Shown: positions 13,640-26,500, counted from the first letter of the stretch. The stretch is DNA of 64,000 bases from Cunninghamia lanceolata (GCA_027924645.1 BSBN01001017.1:11930501-11994500); one strand, 5' to 3'. Program-made: numbers and translations. The notes: generated by a model from the letters alone, not told the origin.

Positions 13640-13775
13640 AGTGCATGTGTCAAGTCCACATGAGGTGAGACAAAAGTAAATCTTATCCTCTAAGTAAATT
13701 TAAGCTAAGAGTGAATGGGTCAACCTAGAAATGATGATAAACTAGCTAGATGGATAATGACCCTATTTAAACTAA
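13640..13775 (+). repeat. Diverged direct repeat, copy 1 (with 30520-30655)
   Basis: About 130 bp resembling 30520-30655. Shared words include catgaggtgagacaaa, a ctaagNaaattta core, and a closing ctagatgg...gaccctattta. The flanks of the two copies do not match, so this is a bounded repeat rather than part of a long duplication. Identity of the family is unknown; a short dispersed element or an LTR fragment are both possible. Confidence 0.5.
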
Positions 13776-13902
13776 CAAATATAGTACAAGAAGAGTTTAC
13801 AAAAGTAGAACAACCACTCTCTATAGAGAAATTTCTAGAAACTAGTTCCAAAAGTGAAAAAAAACATTGTTGCAAAAGTCACTGCCTTACACCCTAATTA
13901 AA

Positions 13903-14140
13903 GGAGAACTTCATTTCATGGGATGCAATGAAAATATAAAAAGAGTTGTGCTTAAACATTAGAGACAATTTTTTTTTAGAGAAGCTCATAAAAAAATATC
14001 AGGATGACATAACTCTAGAGAAGAAACCACAAGAAAAGTATTGTTAGCAAGTTTAAGGTGGCCTACATTGTTTAAGAATACAAACTAGTATGTAAGGTAT
14101 CATGATGTGTATCAAAGGGTAGGGATAATACATATACATA
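13903..14140 (+). pseudogene. Gypsy integrase zinc-binding domain remnant
   Basis: Translated with several stops, the stretch keeps F-R-E-A-H-K-K-I-S-G followed by V-L-L-A-S-L-R-W-P-T-L-F-K-N and then Y-H-D-V-Y-Q-R-V-G. This is the order of the H-H-C-C region at the start of Ty3/Gypsy integrases of the Tat/Athila kind (EAH...GGH...WPT...CDxCQRVG). Most zinc ligands are mutated. No catalytic core follows, so this is an isolated fragment older than the intact elements nearby. Confidence 0.6.
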
Positions 14141-15008
14141 TCTTATGGGGATATAAAAACATATTTTACCATGAATATTGGATGCCTTCCCAATTTTGAA
14201 GCTGCAACCATTAGATTTTGCAAGAATTAGTTCAGTAATTTCATAACTTCTTGGCTAACAGAACTAGGATGTCTTGAGGAAAAGACATAATTTCAAAAAG
14301 GGAATGATGTTTCTAGGGAAGAGATGACTTTATAGGAAGCTAAATCCACTACAAAGAATATGTTGCATACCTATCCAACCACCAGCACATCTAAAAGTAA
14401 CATGTACAAGAAGACACACTCCTTGGTATAATTATACTTAGGTATAAGTAAGGATCGAAGATGTAATGAATAGATCTGAGGAGAATGAGTAAGAGAAAGA
14501 TGAATGAGGAATATAAAATAGATGTATAAGAAATATAAATATTAAATGTAATGAGAAATAGATGATTTATGTATGAATAGACTCTATACTAGATTTGTAT
14601 ATGTTTAATATAATATACCACATGTTGGTCTGACTAATGTAGAATGTGTTATTACATATGATGTGTATGTGAATGGATGTATATTCTCAATTTTAGTTGT
14701 TCTTTTCTACCACAATCTTCTATAACTTTCCACACAAGCTTTGATCTTACTCTTATCTCTAATATTGGGGTATAAATATAACATTCAAGTAACTTAGACC
14801 AAGATCTCTTATCTACACCCAATCTTGCTAACAATTTATTTTAAAATAATTTTATTAAATATCACTATTTTCATATCTATGAGATCTTATAAGAACACCC
14901 TTTTAAGTCTTTTACCCTTTTAAGCCTTGTAGAGATTAAAGTGTAGGATGGATGGCCTTCTCTCATCATTTGGAATGTTCTTTTAGAAATTTCAATCATA
15001 GATCATAT
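14141..15008. other. Unassigned left flank of the Copia insertion
   Basis: No gene or complete repeat recognised. A weak AT-rich array of ataaat-like words lies at about 14500-14620. The last bases are the pre-insertion target of the Copia element. Confidence 0.45.
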
Positions 15009-15013
15009 GTAAG

Positions 15014-16064
15014 TGAAAGGAAGCTAGGCGTGCGGAAATCACTTCCTACACTAATCTAATGAGGAGAGGGCTATGTAAATTCATTTTTATCCTAACTATT
15101 ATAGCACTATTAAACAATTAACATGAGATATTGCAGCAAAACACAAGAACTAGAAAGTAGACAAAATAAGAGAGACAAAGATTTATGGTGGGGAAAACCC
15201 TTATCGGGTGAAAAACCCCACACTCAAAAACCTGCACAATGTATTAACAAATCTAAAATATGTTTACAATACACTTGCAATGCAAGCTTCAATGGTCTTC
15301 GACACTCATATCTAGAGTTAATCTGACAGCATAACAATACTTGTAAACCTGTGATACAACTGCCTCTCCAAGCACCTGTTTATATAGAAAATACAAGGCA
15401 ATATTGGACCTTTCTTGGAATGGGCATCCAAATTGGCCTCATGGCCCAAAAGCAATGCCTAAGGATACTTGGTCAACATTGTAGAATGTGCCTAACACTT
15501 GTCCACAACTCCCATCCCAAAGGGATCACCTATTTCCAAAATGGGCTATGACAAATTTACAACACCTACGACCGTCATAGAATCTGTCATAGCAGTTACA
15601 ACTTACAGCTGTAAGAGAATCTGTCATACACAAGATATGAATAGCATATTCTCTTACAACATGTCATAGTCCACCTTGGGGCGCCCAAATATTCCTTTTT
15701 CAAAGATGCTTTACGACACATGTCTTCACTTGTCTTACATGCTTCTATTTCTGACTCTTACATGTCATAGATTCATCATAGGAATCCATCATAACCGTTT
15801 CAGTCAAACATTCCCTTACACAACATGGAAGATGCTGACACATGGTAAAATGCTCCTACCACAAAGTGGGATGCCTATCTCCTCATGTGAGGACAAAATT
15901 ACAAGTTGTCATATTCCATGTAGGATTAACACATCACCGTGCCACATCCCACAATACGACAATATGGAATTTTGCAAGTATTTACAACATAGGAAATTAA
16001 ATAATAAATACAAATATTAACAATGTAAGGAATTACCAAGGTTGAGACATCTTAATTCCCAACA
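15014..16064 (-). repeat. Copia 3' LTR (left in this orientation)
   Basis: 1051 bp, paired with 20261-21315. On the coding strand it begins TGTTGGGAATTAAG and ends CTTTCA. It contains the same TATA-like site as its partner (tttatata on +, 15379-15386). Confidence 0.95.
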
Positions 16065-16080
16065 TTCTCTCACTTGTCGG
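16065..16080 (-). promoter_or_regulatory. Copia polypurine tract
   Basis: Directly inside the 3' LTR. On the coding strand it reads ccgacaagtgagagaa and then the LTR start TGTTG, the usual gtgagagaatg form for plant Copia elements. It would prime plus-strand DNA synthesis. Confidence 0.75.
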
Positions 16081-16471
16081 ATACCTTGTAAGAGCCAATA
16101 GAATAACAGGGTTTAACTGTTATAGGCCAAGAGGCCTATAGACTGCGAACACCATCTGAACTTCTCTATGCTCACTAGCTTCGTCCATGCATCAACAACA
16201 TTCTTCAAAGTATCTACCTTCTCCAAATTTACCTTTCCATCCTCAACCATGTTTCACACGAAGTGAAACTGAACATCAATGTGCTTGGTTCTAGCATGGA
16301 AAGTTGGATTCTTTGCAAGGCAATTGCACTCTGACTGTCACAACTGATCGTTATTTGACCTGCATCAACACCAATATCTGAACATAATCTCTTAAGCTAA
16401 ATGGATTCCTTACAAGCATGAGTTACTACCATATTCTCATCTTCTATTGTGGACAAAGCAACCACAGGTTG

Positions 16472-17790
16472 TCACTTACTCATCCAACTAATAGCACCAC
16501 GAAACAGTGTAAACACATAAGCACTGGTGGATCTCCTGATGTTAATGTCACCTACCCAATCTAAATCCACAAATCCATGAATATCAATGGAATGCAGAGG
16601 TCCTATAACATTACCATGATAGAAAATGAAATACTTAGAAGTACCCCTCAAATATTTGAACACTTGCTTGACTACATCCCAATGAACCCATCCATGATTA
16701 GCTATAAATCGACTAAGGACTCCCCCTACTTGGGTAATGTCTAGTCTTGTGCAAACCATAGCATACATAAAACTGCCAACACCACTATCATAAGGTACTC
16801 TGCTCATGTCCTCTACCTCACTAGGAGATTTTGAACAATCCTCAACAGATAACTTTGTCCTCAAATAAATAGGAACACACAATGGTCTACAATGTGGCAT
16901 GCTAAACCTATCCAACATGGTCTTCACATAATTACTATGGCCTAACCAAAGTTTTATGTTAGCTCTGTCCCTTTTGATTTCCATTCCTAGAATGTACTTG
17001 GCTACCCCTAAATATTTCATTTCAAACTGTGCTAACAACTAAGATTTGAAATCAGAAATCATATTCTTACCCTTCCCGATGAGCAACATATCATCAACAT
17101 ACAATCCAACAATGAGAATATGATCACCATCAAACTTAAAGTACACACAGTGATCCGATTTCAATCTCACAAATCTAATTGACAACACAAAGGCATCAAA
17201 CTACAAGTACCATCTCCTAGGGAATTGTTTCAAACCATACAAAGACTTCTTAAGTTTGCAAACCAAATTTTCTTTACCTTTCACCATGTAATGCTCTGGC
17301 TGTGACATGTAGATTTCTTCCTCCAAATCACCATGAAGGAAAGTTATCTTCACATCCATTTGTTCTACCTCCAAGTCATAAGCTACTGCAAGAGACAACA
17401 AGAATCGAATGGATGTCAGCTTTGCAACTGGAGAGAGAAGATCTCACCATACTTTATACCCTCCACTTGTGAATACCCCTTTGCAACCAATTTGGCCTTA
17501 TACTTCTCAACATTGCCATATGCACCAATTTTCTTTTTGAACACCCATTTACATCCAATGGGTTTCCGTCCAGGAGGCAAAGGCACCAAGTCCCAAGTTT
17601 GATTCTTTTCCAAAGAAGACATTTCTTCCTCCATGGCCTCCTTCCAGGAGCCTACATCTTTCATATCCAAAGCCTCTGACACAGTTCTAGGTTCATCACT
17701 ATTAGTGATTAAAGCATAAGCACAACTAGAATCAAGCAATGTAAAACCAAACCTTTTAGGTTCCTTTCTTATCCATGTAGACCTCCTCAA
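16472..17790 (-). pseudogene. Copia pol: reverse transcriptase and RNase H
   Basis: Read right to left: 17790-17416 has EALDMKDVGSWKEAMEEEM, W-D-L-V-P-L-P and GCKWVFKKK, the entry of the Copia RT domain. 17401-17201 has V-E-Q-M-D-V-K-I-T-F-L-H-G-D-L-E-E-E-I-Y and L-K-K-S-L-Y-G-L-K-Q. Y-V-D-D lies at 17101-17090. 17038-16472 has F-E-M-K-Y-L-G, I-L-G-M-E-I-K and S-F-M-Y-A-M-V-C-T-R-L-D-I, then the RNase H segment with V-D-L-D-W-V-G-D and R-R-S-T-S-A-Y-V-F. The frame is broken near 17410, near 17200 and by a stop around 17040. The catalytic Asp pair is retained. An upstream acidic stretch (17800-17900) links it to integrase. Confidence 0.9.
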
Positions 17791-17924
17791 TGGCTGAGGT
17801 TGAGGTTTAGCTTCTTCATCTGAGCTTTCAGAGTTGCCAGAGCTCTCCTCATCATCAGGTCCAACATTGTCTTTTTGTTCAGTCTTCTCAGGGGTAGGAG
17901 GAAACTAAACAACATCCTCTTTGT

Positions 17925-19132
17925 TTACCTTTTCTTCTGCTGTAAAATAGTGGAAGAAGATGTAAGCTCTCTAAAGACAACACTTTTGCTATACAATACT
18001 TTTTCAGCCATAGAGTCCCAAAGCTTGTATCCTTTCAGACTGACACCATAGCCAATGAAGATACACTTAATAGCCTTGTTCCCCAACTTTGACCGCTTCT
18101 CCCTAGGCACATGTGCATATGCCTCACAACCAAAAATATGAAGATGCCCTATTGAAGGCTTTCTACTAGACCACACCCCATGGGTGTCTTTCCAACAAGA
18201 GCTGATGTAGGAGATCTATTTACCAGATAACAGTCAGTGGTAGTAGCTTCAGCCAAAAACTTTTGTTCTAGGCCAGCTCCACTAAGCATACTCGTAGCCT
18301 TCTCCATCAGTGTCCTGTTCATCCTCTCTGCAACTCCATTTTGTTGCGGAGTGTATGGATTTGTCTTATGTCTTTCAATCCCAAGTTCCTTGCAATATTT
18401 ATCAAATTCTGTAGAACAAAACTCACCACCGTTTTCAGTTATCAAACATTTAATCTTTTTACTAGTCTAATTTTTAGCAAAGGCCTTAAACTCCTTAAAC
18501 TTGCTATAGACTTCAAATTTGCTTCTGAGAAAATAAATCCATGTCCTACTGTAATCATCTATAAAAGATACAAAATATACAAACTTTGATAATGAAGGAA
18601 CATTAATAGGACCAAACACATCAAAATCAATAAGGTCCAACACACTAGAAGACTTATGAGAACTCGAGTAAAACTAAACATGGTTTTGTTTTCCATAAAT
18701 GCAATGTTCACAAAAGTCAAACTCAAGATTACAATCATCTAACCCCTCAACGAGGTTCTTATTTTTTAGGGTACGTAGACCCTTCTTACCAATGTGGCTA
18801 AATCTCTTATGCCATAACATTGTCTTTTCAGCAGGAAGTTTAACTTCTAATGCATGATTACAACCATCAAGACTAGAAACAATAGATTTCTTCCCTGCTC
18901 GTTCAGATGGTGGGGATGAAGTGACTGCTGCCCTCTTCCTTGAGTCAGAAGAACTATTGCATTGTGAAATGCATGCCTCTAGCTGAAACAAAGTACCTCT
19001 CCTAGTACCCTTAGCAACCACCATAGCTTCTCTAGTCATCTTGCATCCTTCTTTCGAAAAGACAACCTGCACACCTGCATCATTCAACATACTTACAGAA
19101 AGTAGGTTTCGTGCTAAGCTTGGGATGTGCAT
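17925..19132 (-). pseudogene. Copia pol: integrase
   Basis: Read right to left: M-H-I-P-S-L-A-R-N-L-L-S-V (19132 leftward) is the standard linker after protease. W-H-K-R-F-S-H-I-G and C-E-H-C-I-Y-G-K-Q form the HHCC zinc-binding region. D-V-F-G-P and D-D-Y-S-R-T-W-I-Y-F-L hold the first catalytic Asp. T-E-N-G-G-E-F (near 18440) carries Glu where the second catalytic Asp normally stands. Y-T-P-Q-Q-N-G-V-A-E-R-M-N-R-T-L carries the catalytic Glu. The C-terminal GKxP-like region and I-F-G-C-E-A-Y-A-H-V-P complete the family pattern. At least two stops (near 18675 and 18468) and a frame change near 18160 break it. Confidence 0.9.
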
Positions 19133-19246
19133 AACTCTAGAGATCCCCTTAACTCATCCATTAGGGAATCGGATAGAGACTCTTCCACGACCAACAATCT
19201 TTAGATGAGAGTCATCACCCAGATACACCTTTCCACCATCAAACTC

Positions 19247-20143
19247 TTAATACTTGGTAAACCAGTCTCGATGCAAGGTCATGTGGAATGATGCACCAGA
19301 GTCGATTAGCCACACATCATCAGATGCATAGGTTTTCAGGGTTGCAATGAGAGCATGACCATCAACTTGTGACTTATCAGAATCTGAATTAGGACTTTTC
19401 TTCTTCTTTTTCTTCTCCTCTTTGGATTCCTTTCGGAAATGCCTAGTTTTGCCACAGTTCCAACAAAGAGCATTGGACTTTCTAGGAGATTTGGATCTAC
19501 CCTTCTTAGCTTTCTTGTCCTTCTTCTTCCCTTTCTCCTTGGGTCTTCCATGAACTGCAAGGGCCTCTTTGGTAGCCTCAGAAGACTTTCTCCACATCTC
19601 TTTAGACAATAGCGAAGAAACCACTTCTTCCATTTTGAATGTGGATGTGGTGCTTCCAATAGCCATGACAAGATGATCCCATGAGTCCAAAAAAGAACAA
19701 AGCAGGGTCATACATCGATCCTCCTCCTCCATCTTCACACCAATAGATGTCAATTGTGCAACCATCATGTTAAAGGTATTCCTATGTTCAACGATGGATC
19801 CTCCATCCTCCATTCAAAGAGAATACAACTTCTTTCTCAGGAAAAGTTTATTAACTAGGAATTTAGCTTGATACACATCCCCCAACTTCTTCCAAAGTAG
19901 TTTTGCAGTAGTCTCCTCATGGACATTTAACAAAACAAAATCAATAAGACTAAGTCTTATGAGACCCTTAGCCTTCCAATCCTTGAGATCCCACTCATCT
20001 TGTGACATTGCAGCTAGTTTATTTCCATTAACACTTTCCAAAAGGTCTCGGTCTACAAGCATGTCTTCCATCTTGAGCTTCCATAGCTCGAAATTAGTGC
20101 CATTGAATTTCTCCACTTCAAATCTTCTGGATGTGCTTGCCAT
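19247..20143 (-). pseudogene. Copia gag and protease, one in-frame stop
   Basis: The start is chosen at MASTSRRFEVEKFNGTNFEL, the family N terminus (K-F-x-G-x-N-F-x-x-W), rather than an upstream ATG 15 codons earlier. One stop codon at 19814-19816 splits it; the frame then continues. A knuckle CWNCGKTRHFRKE (about 19430-19470) has lost its last cysteine. A lysine-rich tract follows, then V-W-L-I-D-S-G-A-S-F-H-M with the protease DSGAS at 19303-19289. A further stop ends the frame at 19247. Gag would package the RNA and protease would cut the polyprotein. Confidence 0.9.
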
Positions 20144-20246
20144 CTCCTTGCTATAATAAGATACAGAATACTCTGTACAGACTCCCACTCAACTTAAGAT
20201 TAGCTCAAAAAACCCCTACCCAACAACTAGGACCAAAGGTAATCAA

Positions 20247-20258
20247 GCTCTTATACCA
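20247..20258 (-). promoter_or_regulatory. Copia primer binding site (initiator Met tRNA type)
   Basis: On the coding strand it reads TGGTATAAGAGC, one base off the TGGTATCAGAGC complement of plant initiator methionine tRNA, and begins 2 bp inside the 5' LTR. This fixes the element's orientation. Confidence 0.85.
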
Positions 20259-20260
20259 AC

Positions 20261-21315
20261 TGAAAGGAAGCTAGGTGTGTGGAAATCGCGTCCTACACTA
20301 ATCTAATGAGGAGAGGGCTATGCAAATTCAATTTTATCCTAACTATTAAAGCAATGTTAAACCATTAACATGAGATATTGCAGTAAAACACAAGAACCAG
20401 AAAGTAGATAGAAGAAGAGAGACAAAGATTTACGGTGGGGAAAACCCTTATCAGGTGAAAAACCCCACACTCAGAAACCTACACAATGTATTAACAAATC
20501 TGAAATATGTTTACAATACACTTGTAATGAAAGCTTAAATGGTCTTCGACACTCATAGCTAGAGTCAATCTGATAGCATAATAGTACCTGTAAACCTGTG
20601 ATACAACTCCCTCTCCAAGCACCTGTTTATATAGAAAATATAAGGCAATATTGAACCTTTCTTGGAATGGGCGTCCAACTTGGCCTCATGGCCCAAAACC
20701 AATGCCTAAGGACTCTTGGTCAACATTGTGGAATGTGCCTGACACTTGTCCACAACTCCCATCCCAAAGGGGTCGCCTATTTCCAAAATGGGCTATTATA
20801 GATGCTCTTACGACACTTACGATCATCATAGAATCTGTCATAGCAGTTACAACTTATAGTTGTAAGAGAATCTATCATACATAAGCTATAAATAGCATAT
20901 TCTCTTACAACATATCATAGTCCACCTTGGGGTGCCCAAATATGCCTTTTTCAAAGATGGTTTATGACACATGTCTTCATCTATCTTACATGCTTCTATT
21001 TTTTACTCTTACATGTCATAGATTCATCATAGGAGTTCGTCATAACCATTTCAGTCAAACATTCCCTTACAGAACATGGAAGATGCTGACACATGGCAAA
21101 ATGCTCCTACCACAAAGTGGGGTGCCTATCTCCTCATGTGAGGACAAAATTACAAGTTGTCATATTTCATGGAGGATTGACACATCACCGTGCCACATCC
21201 CACAATATGACAATATGTAATTTTGAAAATATTTACAACATAGGCAATTAAATAATAAATACAAACATTAACAATGTAAGGAATTACCAAGGTTGAGACA
21301 CCTTAATTCCCAACA
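20261..21315 (-). repeat. Copia 5' LTR (right in this orientation)
   Basis: 1055 bp, paired with 15014-16064. The start of the element's RNA is expected downstream of the TATA-like site at 20626-20633. Confidence 0.95.
20626..20633 (-). promoter_or_regulatory. TATA box of the Copia 5' LTR
   Basis: TATATAAA on the coding strand, about 370 bp from the inner LTR end and conserved in both LTR copies. Confidence 0.6.
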
Positions 21316-21320
21316 GTAAG

Positions 21321-21854
21321 GTTCCCTAAACCTAACATATACCCAAAGGTTATAGGTAAATTCTTCAATGAACTTCTTAGGATTTGTTAAAAAAACTAAG
21401 CATATTCTTATTTTAATTTCTTATGAATTTTTCGAAACCATACTCATTATATTGATCAGGATGACCCTAAAAAGGTCTCTATAGATATCAAGATTGGAGG
21501 AACTCCACCTTATAGATGCCATCTATAGGATGATGTAGGAGTGTATGGACCAAGGCTTGTGGGCTTGATGTAGGAAATTTTGAATTATTTTACTCCTTTT
21601 CATGATCACGCTCAATCAAGTAGTTTTTAGCCATATCAAGAGAGAGAGAGAGAGAGGTTACCCAATCAATACGTAGAGAACACTCTAGAAGCCCATGTAG
21701 GTCTTGAGTGGATGATTAGTCTTATGAGAAGGATAGGAAACTAGGTAGTGATCATATTGTTTCAATGGATGACATGAGGGATCTTTGTCAACCACATTCA
21801 CTAATGTTTGAGGGTTCCATAGAAGGGACCAAGGAAAATGCCTAGTTATTGGAA
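21321..21854. other. Unassigned spacer between two retrotransposons
   Basis: No gene seen. It contains a short (AG)n microsatellite at about 21638-21656. It lies between the right TSD of the Copia element and the left TSD of the next Gypsy element. Confidence 0.5.
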
Positions 21855-21859
21855 CTTGA

Positions 21860-22395
21860 TGGTGTAGAAACTTCCAGAGGTCATAAATTTTGACTTGGGA
21901 GTCCATTTGAGATGAAATTTGGTGGGCAGATGCATCTTGAGGAGTTGATTGAAAATCCCACTGAACTATCAAGTTGGGTAGGTCACCATTTCAACACTTT
22001 TTTGGGACCTTTTTTGATCATCTAGGGCCTCAAATTGAGGTCTTAATGATTTTATGGGATTTTCTAACCTTTTTTTTTATTATTATTTTTTGAACTTTAC
22101 ATGCAATTAGATTAGAAAGTTGACAATTAGTCCTCTTTTAGTTAGTTTCAAATAATTGCTAATTTTCATGGCCATACGAATAAGGATGCAAAATTACCAA
22201 AAATGACAATTTTAGAAAGTTGCTAAAAACTGCCAAAAAGGGTAATTTCCATTTTTTGTATATATTTGAGATTTATTTTCAGTGAAGTAGGATGGGATGG
22301 AATGAGCAATAGAATTTGATAATATTTCTAAGTTTCTAAATTTGTTAGCAATCAGAATAGTGATGAATATTATGTTGTGAAGTTTGGTTACATCA
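21860..22395 (+). repeat. Chromovirus (older copy) 5' LTR
   Basis: 536 bp, starts TGGTGTAGAAACTTC and ends GGTTACATCA. It matches 26934-27469 along its length with scattered substitutions and a small T-run difference. Confidence 0.92.
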
Positions 22396-22397
22396 TC

Positions 22398-22409
22398 TAG
22401 TATCAAAGC
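22398..22409 (+). promoter_or_regulatory. Primer binding site of the older chromovirus
   Basis: Reads TAGTATCAAAGC, two mismatches from the initiator Met tRNA complement TGGTATCAGAGC, 2 bp after the LTR end. Confidence 0.75.
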
Positions 22410-22414
22410 AGGAA

Positions 22415-23470
22415 GATGGCTAGGAGAGGAAGAGGAAGAGTGGGTCTCACCCATATGTAGAGAGAAATACAAAACCTACAAAGGCAAGTAGAAGAACTTG
22501 CAGATACGATGGCCGATCAGATATTGAGACAAGGAAGAGACAATTTTGATGAAGAAATAGGCCAAGGAGATGAAGTACAATTAGAGTGCCTAAACTTTGA
22601 AGAGAGGATGCTCAGAGTATTATAATGAAAAAATGAAGGGATTAAAATTGATGTTTCAGAGTATGTGGGCAGTCTCAAACCAGATGAGTTGATAGATTAG
22701 TTGAACAACATGGGGAAATTCTTTGAATGGAAGACTATGATAGAGGAAAAGAAGGTGAAATTTGTACGCTCCAAGTTAAAGGGTCATGCAATGATCTAGT
22801 GGGACCATTTGCAAAAGGAAAGAACTAGAAAGGGAAAGACTCAAATCAGGACCTATTTGCCTATGGACTATGCACAAAATCTATTTCATAGATTTTAGAA
22901 TTTGAAACAAAATTTATCTATTGTGTAAGACTATACAAATGAATTTTATAAACTATCCATTCATGTGGAGCATCAAGAAACTGGTGAACATATGGTTGCA
23001 AGGTATGTAAATGGTCTCAAATTCTCTATTCAAGATGAATTGAGCATGCATAGGGTTAGTAGTATGGAAGAGGCATACCAATTAGCTTTAAAGGCAGAAG
23101 ATAAAAAGTAGACAATATTTTCAAAGGAATAGAGGACTGAGGAGGGGGACATCATCTCCATTGCGAGGTGGCTTGAATAATATTCAGGGAGAATCATCCC
23201 AAGGAATAGAGAAATTAGAAGATATCAGGAAGAATCCTCAAAGTCAAGAATGAGGAAGAGGATTTCAAAGGGGCAAAGGTTACAGTGGTGGTAGAGGATG
23301 GGAAAGCCCACAAAAACCTTTCATTTGTTATAGGTGTTGTGAAGAGGTTCATAGAGAATTTGAATGTCCAAACTATCACATGCAAGAAAGGAAACAAGGA
23401 GAACAACCTAGGTTCAACTTGGTTCAAACTAAGAATGAAGGAAAAGGGGTGGCACTAGAGCTTTCGCTAG
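22415..23470 (+). pseudogene. Gypsy gag remnant
   Basis: An ATG follows the PBS by 5 bp. The translated sequence keeps Gly-rich and charged N-terminal repeats, the gag core (L-N-N-M-G-K-F-F-E-W, V-R-S-K-L-K-G-H-A, W-D-H-L), and a knuckle CYRCCEEVHREFEC at about 23326-23367 in which the usual Gly is replaced. Stops occur at many points, so no long frame remains. Confidence 0.8.
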
Positions 23471-23529
23471 ATGTGGGTGAGAATCTCATGATGAGAAAAG
23501 CAATAGTGATTTGAGAAAAAATAACAAGT

Positions 23530-26500
23530 TAAAGGTCATGATGGTTCTTAGATTCGAACCAATATTTTTCAAACCAAGTGCACCTCAGGAGGAAAGGTAT
23601 GTCAAGTTATTATTGATAGTGGTAGTTGTGAAAATATAGTTTCTAGAGAAATGGTAGATAAACTAAATCTACACTATGAAAAACATCTCCATCCTTATCA
23701 TATTACATAGTTTAAAAAGGAAAATGAAGTCACTTTTGATAAGAGGTGTTTAATTAAGTTTTCCATAGGAAAGACTTATAAGGATGAAATATGGCATGTT
23801 CTCATTCTAATGGATGCATGCCATGTGTTGTTGGGAAGCCCATGGCAATATGATAGGAAGGTAATGCATGATGGAGAAAAGAATACATACACCTTTTAGA
23901 AAGGAGGTTCTAAAGTGATTTTATTGCCCCTTAAGGATGAAAGAATAGTTGAGAGTATGTTTTCCACAAGAGAACTTATCAAGGAAATGAAGGTGATAGG
24001 GTTCTATTATGCACTAGTGGTGCAGAAAGAAGATAGTGAGGAAATACCAGTACTAGCAAAAGTGGCAAAGGTACTAGAAGAATATGCTGATGTTGTGTCA
24101 GATGAGTTACCTAATGGTCTACCACCAATTATATATATTTAACACTACATTGATTTGATCCTAGGAGCATCTCTACCTAATCACGTAGCTTACAGAATGA
24201 GTCCTATCCATCATGCAGAACTCAATAGATAAGTGACAGATCTCATAAGAAAAGGTGTGGTGAGGGAGAGCATGAGCCCATGTGTTGTACCTACATTATT
24301 AACTCCAAAGAAGAATGGCACATGGAGGATGTGTATAGATAGCAGAACAATCAATAAAATCACTATCAATTATTGGTTTCCCATCCCTTGTTTGGATGAC
24401 ATGATGGATATGCTTGCAGGGGCTAAATACTATAGAAAAATTGATCTACACAATGGTTATCACCAGATTCAAATTTGAGAAGGGGAAGAGTGGAAAACAA
24501 CCTTCAAGACTAGGGATGGATTATATGAGTGGATGATTATGCCATTTGAGTTATCCAATGCACCCAGTACCTTCATGAGGCTAATGAATATTGTACTATG
24601 TCCTTACATTGGTAAGTTTGTGGTGGTTTATTTTGATGATATTTTGGTTTTTAGCAAGAGAAAAGAGAAGCACCTACAACACTTGAGGATCATATTGGAA
24701 GTGTTGAGAAAAGAGAAACTATATGCAAAATTGAAGAATTGCATATTCATGCAAGAAAGTTTGATATTTTTAGGATTTATCATTTCTACAAATGGTGTCA
24801 AAATGGACATAAAAATATCAGGGAAATTCTAGAGTGGTCTAGTCCAAGGAGCATAATAGAAGTAAGAAGTTTTCATGGGTTAGCCACATTCTACCAAAAA
24901 TTCATTCAAAATTTTAGTAGTATTGTAGCACCCATAACATATTGAACCAAAGGAAGGGAATTTGTGTGGACCAAGGAAGATGAGGAGGGTTTTAAGTTTC
25001 TTAAGAAGAAGGTGTCAACAAAAGCTCCTATTTTTGCATTACCAGATTTTGATAAGGTATTTGAAGTGGATTGTGATGCCACACATGTGGGCATTGGAGT
25101 TGTAATTAGTCATGCATGTAAACCCATAGCTTTCTTTAGTGAAAAGTTGAATGAGGTAAGGAAGAACTATTCAACCTATGATGTAGAATTTTATGCAATT
25201 GTGCAAGCATTGAGACATTGGAGGCATCACTAAGTGCCAAAAGAGTTTGTGTTGTTTACAAACTATATGGCCCTGAAATACATGAACATACAAAAAATTT
25301 GAATAGCAAGCATGCAAAATGGGTCTCTTTCCTACATGGCTACAAATTGTTTCTCAAGCATAAGTTAGGAAAACAAAACTAGGTTGTAGATGCTATAGGT
25401 ACATGTGTTGTACTATTGACAATAATGGAAAATGAGGTGATTGGTTTTGGTTCCATCAAAGATCTATATGAATCTGATAATGATTTTTGGGAGATTGTGG
25501 AACAGTTGAAAACCCTAGTGGCGGACAACATGGAGCACATTCAAGGTGAATATCTTATGCAAGATAGCTATCTCTTTAAAGGGAATTAATTGTGTATTCT
25601 AGTTGGGTCTATGTGAGATAATTTTATAAGAGGGCTCCATAGCAGTGGGTTGGCTAAAGATTTTGGCAAGGATAAGACTATAGCTTTGGTAGAAGACAAT
25701 TACTGTATTGGCCAAAGATGAAAAGAGACATGACAAGATATCTGACAAGGTGTAGGATTTGTCAGATGGTTAAAGGACATTGACAGAATATAGGGTTATA
25801 TATGCCATTACCAGTACCTACTAGACCATGGATAGTTTTAAGTATGGACTTTACATTAGGGCTACCAAACACACAAAGAGGTAATGATTCCATTTTTGTG
25901 GTTGTTGATAGATTCTCTAACATGGTTCATTTTATTGCTTGTAAGAAAACTAGTGATGCAACTAGGGTGGCAAAATTATTTTTTAAAGAACTTGTCTGAT
26001 TGCATGGTGTTCCAAGAACTATCAAATTTGATAGGGATACCTAGTTTCTGAGTCATTTTTGGAGGACCCTATGAAAGAAGATGGGAACTAAGCTCCAATT
26101 CAGTAGTGCTTATCACCCCCAAATAGATGGATAGAAAGAGGTCATAAATCAAAGTTTGGGAAACTTGTTAAGTTGCATTGTTGGAGAGAAACCCAAATAA
26201 TGGGACTCGATCTTACCATAATCTAAATTTGCCTATAACATTTTAGTAAATTGATCAATAGGTAAATCATCATTTCACATTGTTTATGATAGGAATCCTA
26301 AGGGTGTTTTAGATTTGGTGTAGCTACCAATTGGAGAGATGATTAGTGATGATGGAGAAGCATATGCAGAACATCTTTAGCAATTGTAGCAAGAGGTGAG
26401 GCAGAAGCTCCAAGAAAGTAATGATAGGTATAAAACTACAGTAGACATTGGTAGAAGACATCAAGTATTCACTGAAGGTGACTTAGTGATGGTTTATCTA

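Larger units (their letters stand above)
15014..21315 (-). mobile_element. Complete Copia LTR retrotransposon, coding decayed
   Basis: Two direct LTRs (15014-16064 and 20261-21315) start tgaaagg and end cccaaca on the + strand, i.e. TGTTGGG...CTTTCA on the coding strand. The 5-bp target-site duplication GTAAG is seen at 15009-15013 and 21316-21320. The primer binding site sits just inside the right LTR and a polypurine tract just inside the left LTR, so transcription runs right to left. Internal order on the - strand is gag, protease, integrase, RT, RNase H, the order that defines Copia. Stops and shifts in both gag and pol make it non-autonomous. LTR divergence looks like roughly 6-8 % on partial comparison by eye. 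Confidence 0.95.

Noticed and set aside
20651..21220. Short + strand frames in the Copia LTRs (also 15351-16020)
   Set aside because: They lie within LTR sequence antisense to the element, differ between the two copies and have no motif.
21638..21656. (AG)n run considered as a polypurine tract
   Set aside because: No LTR start follows within reach; it is a simple microsatellite.
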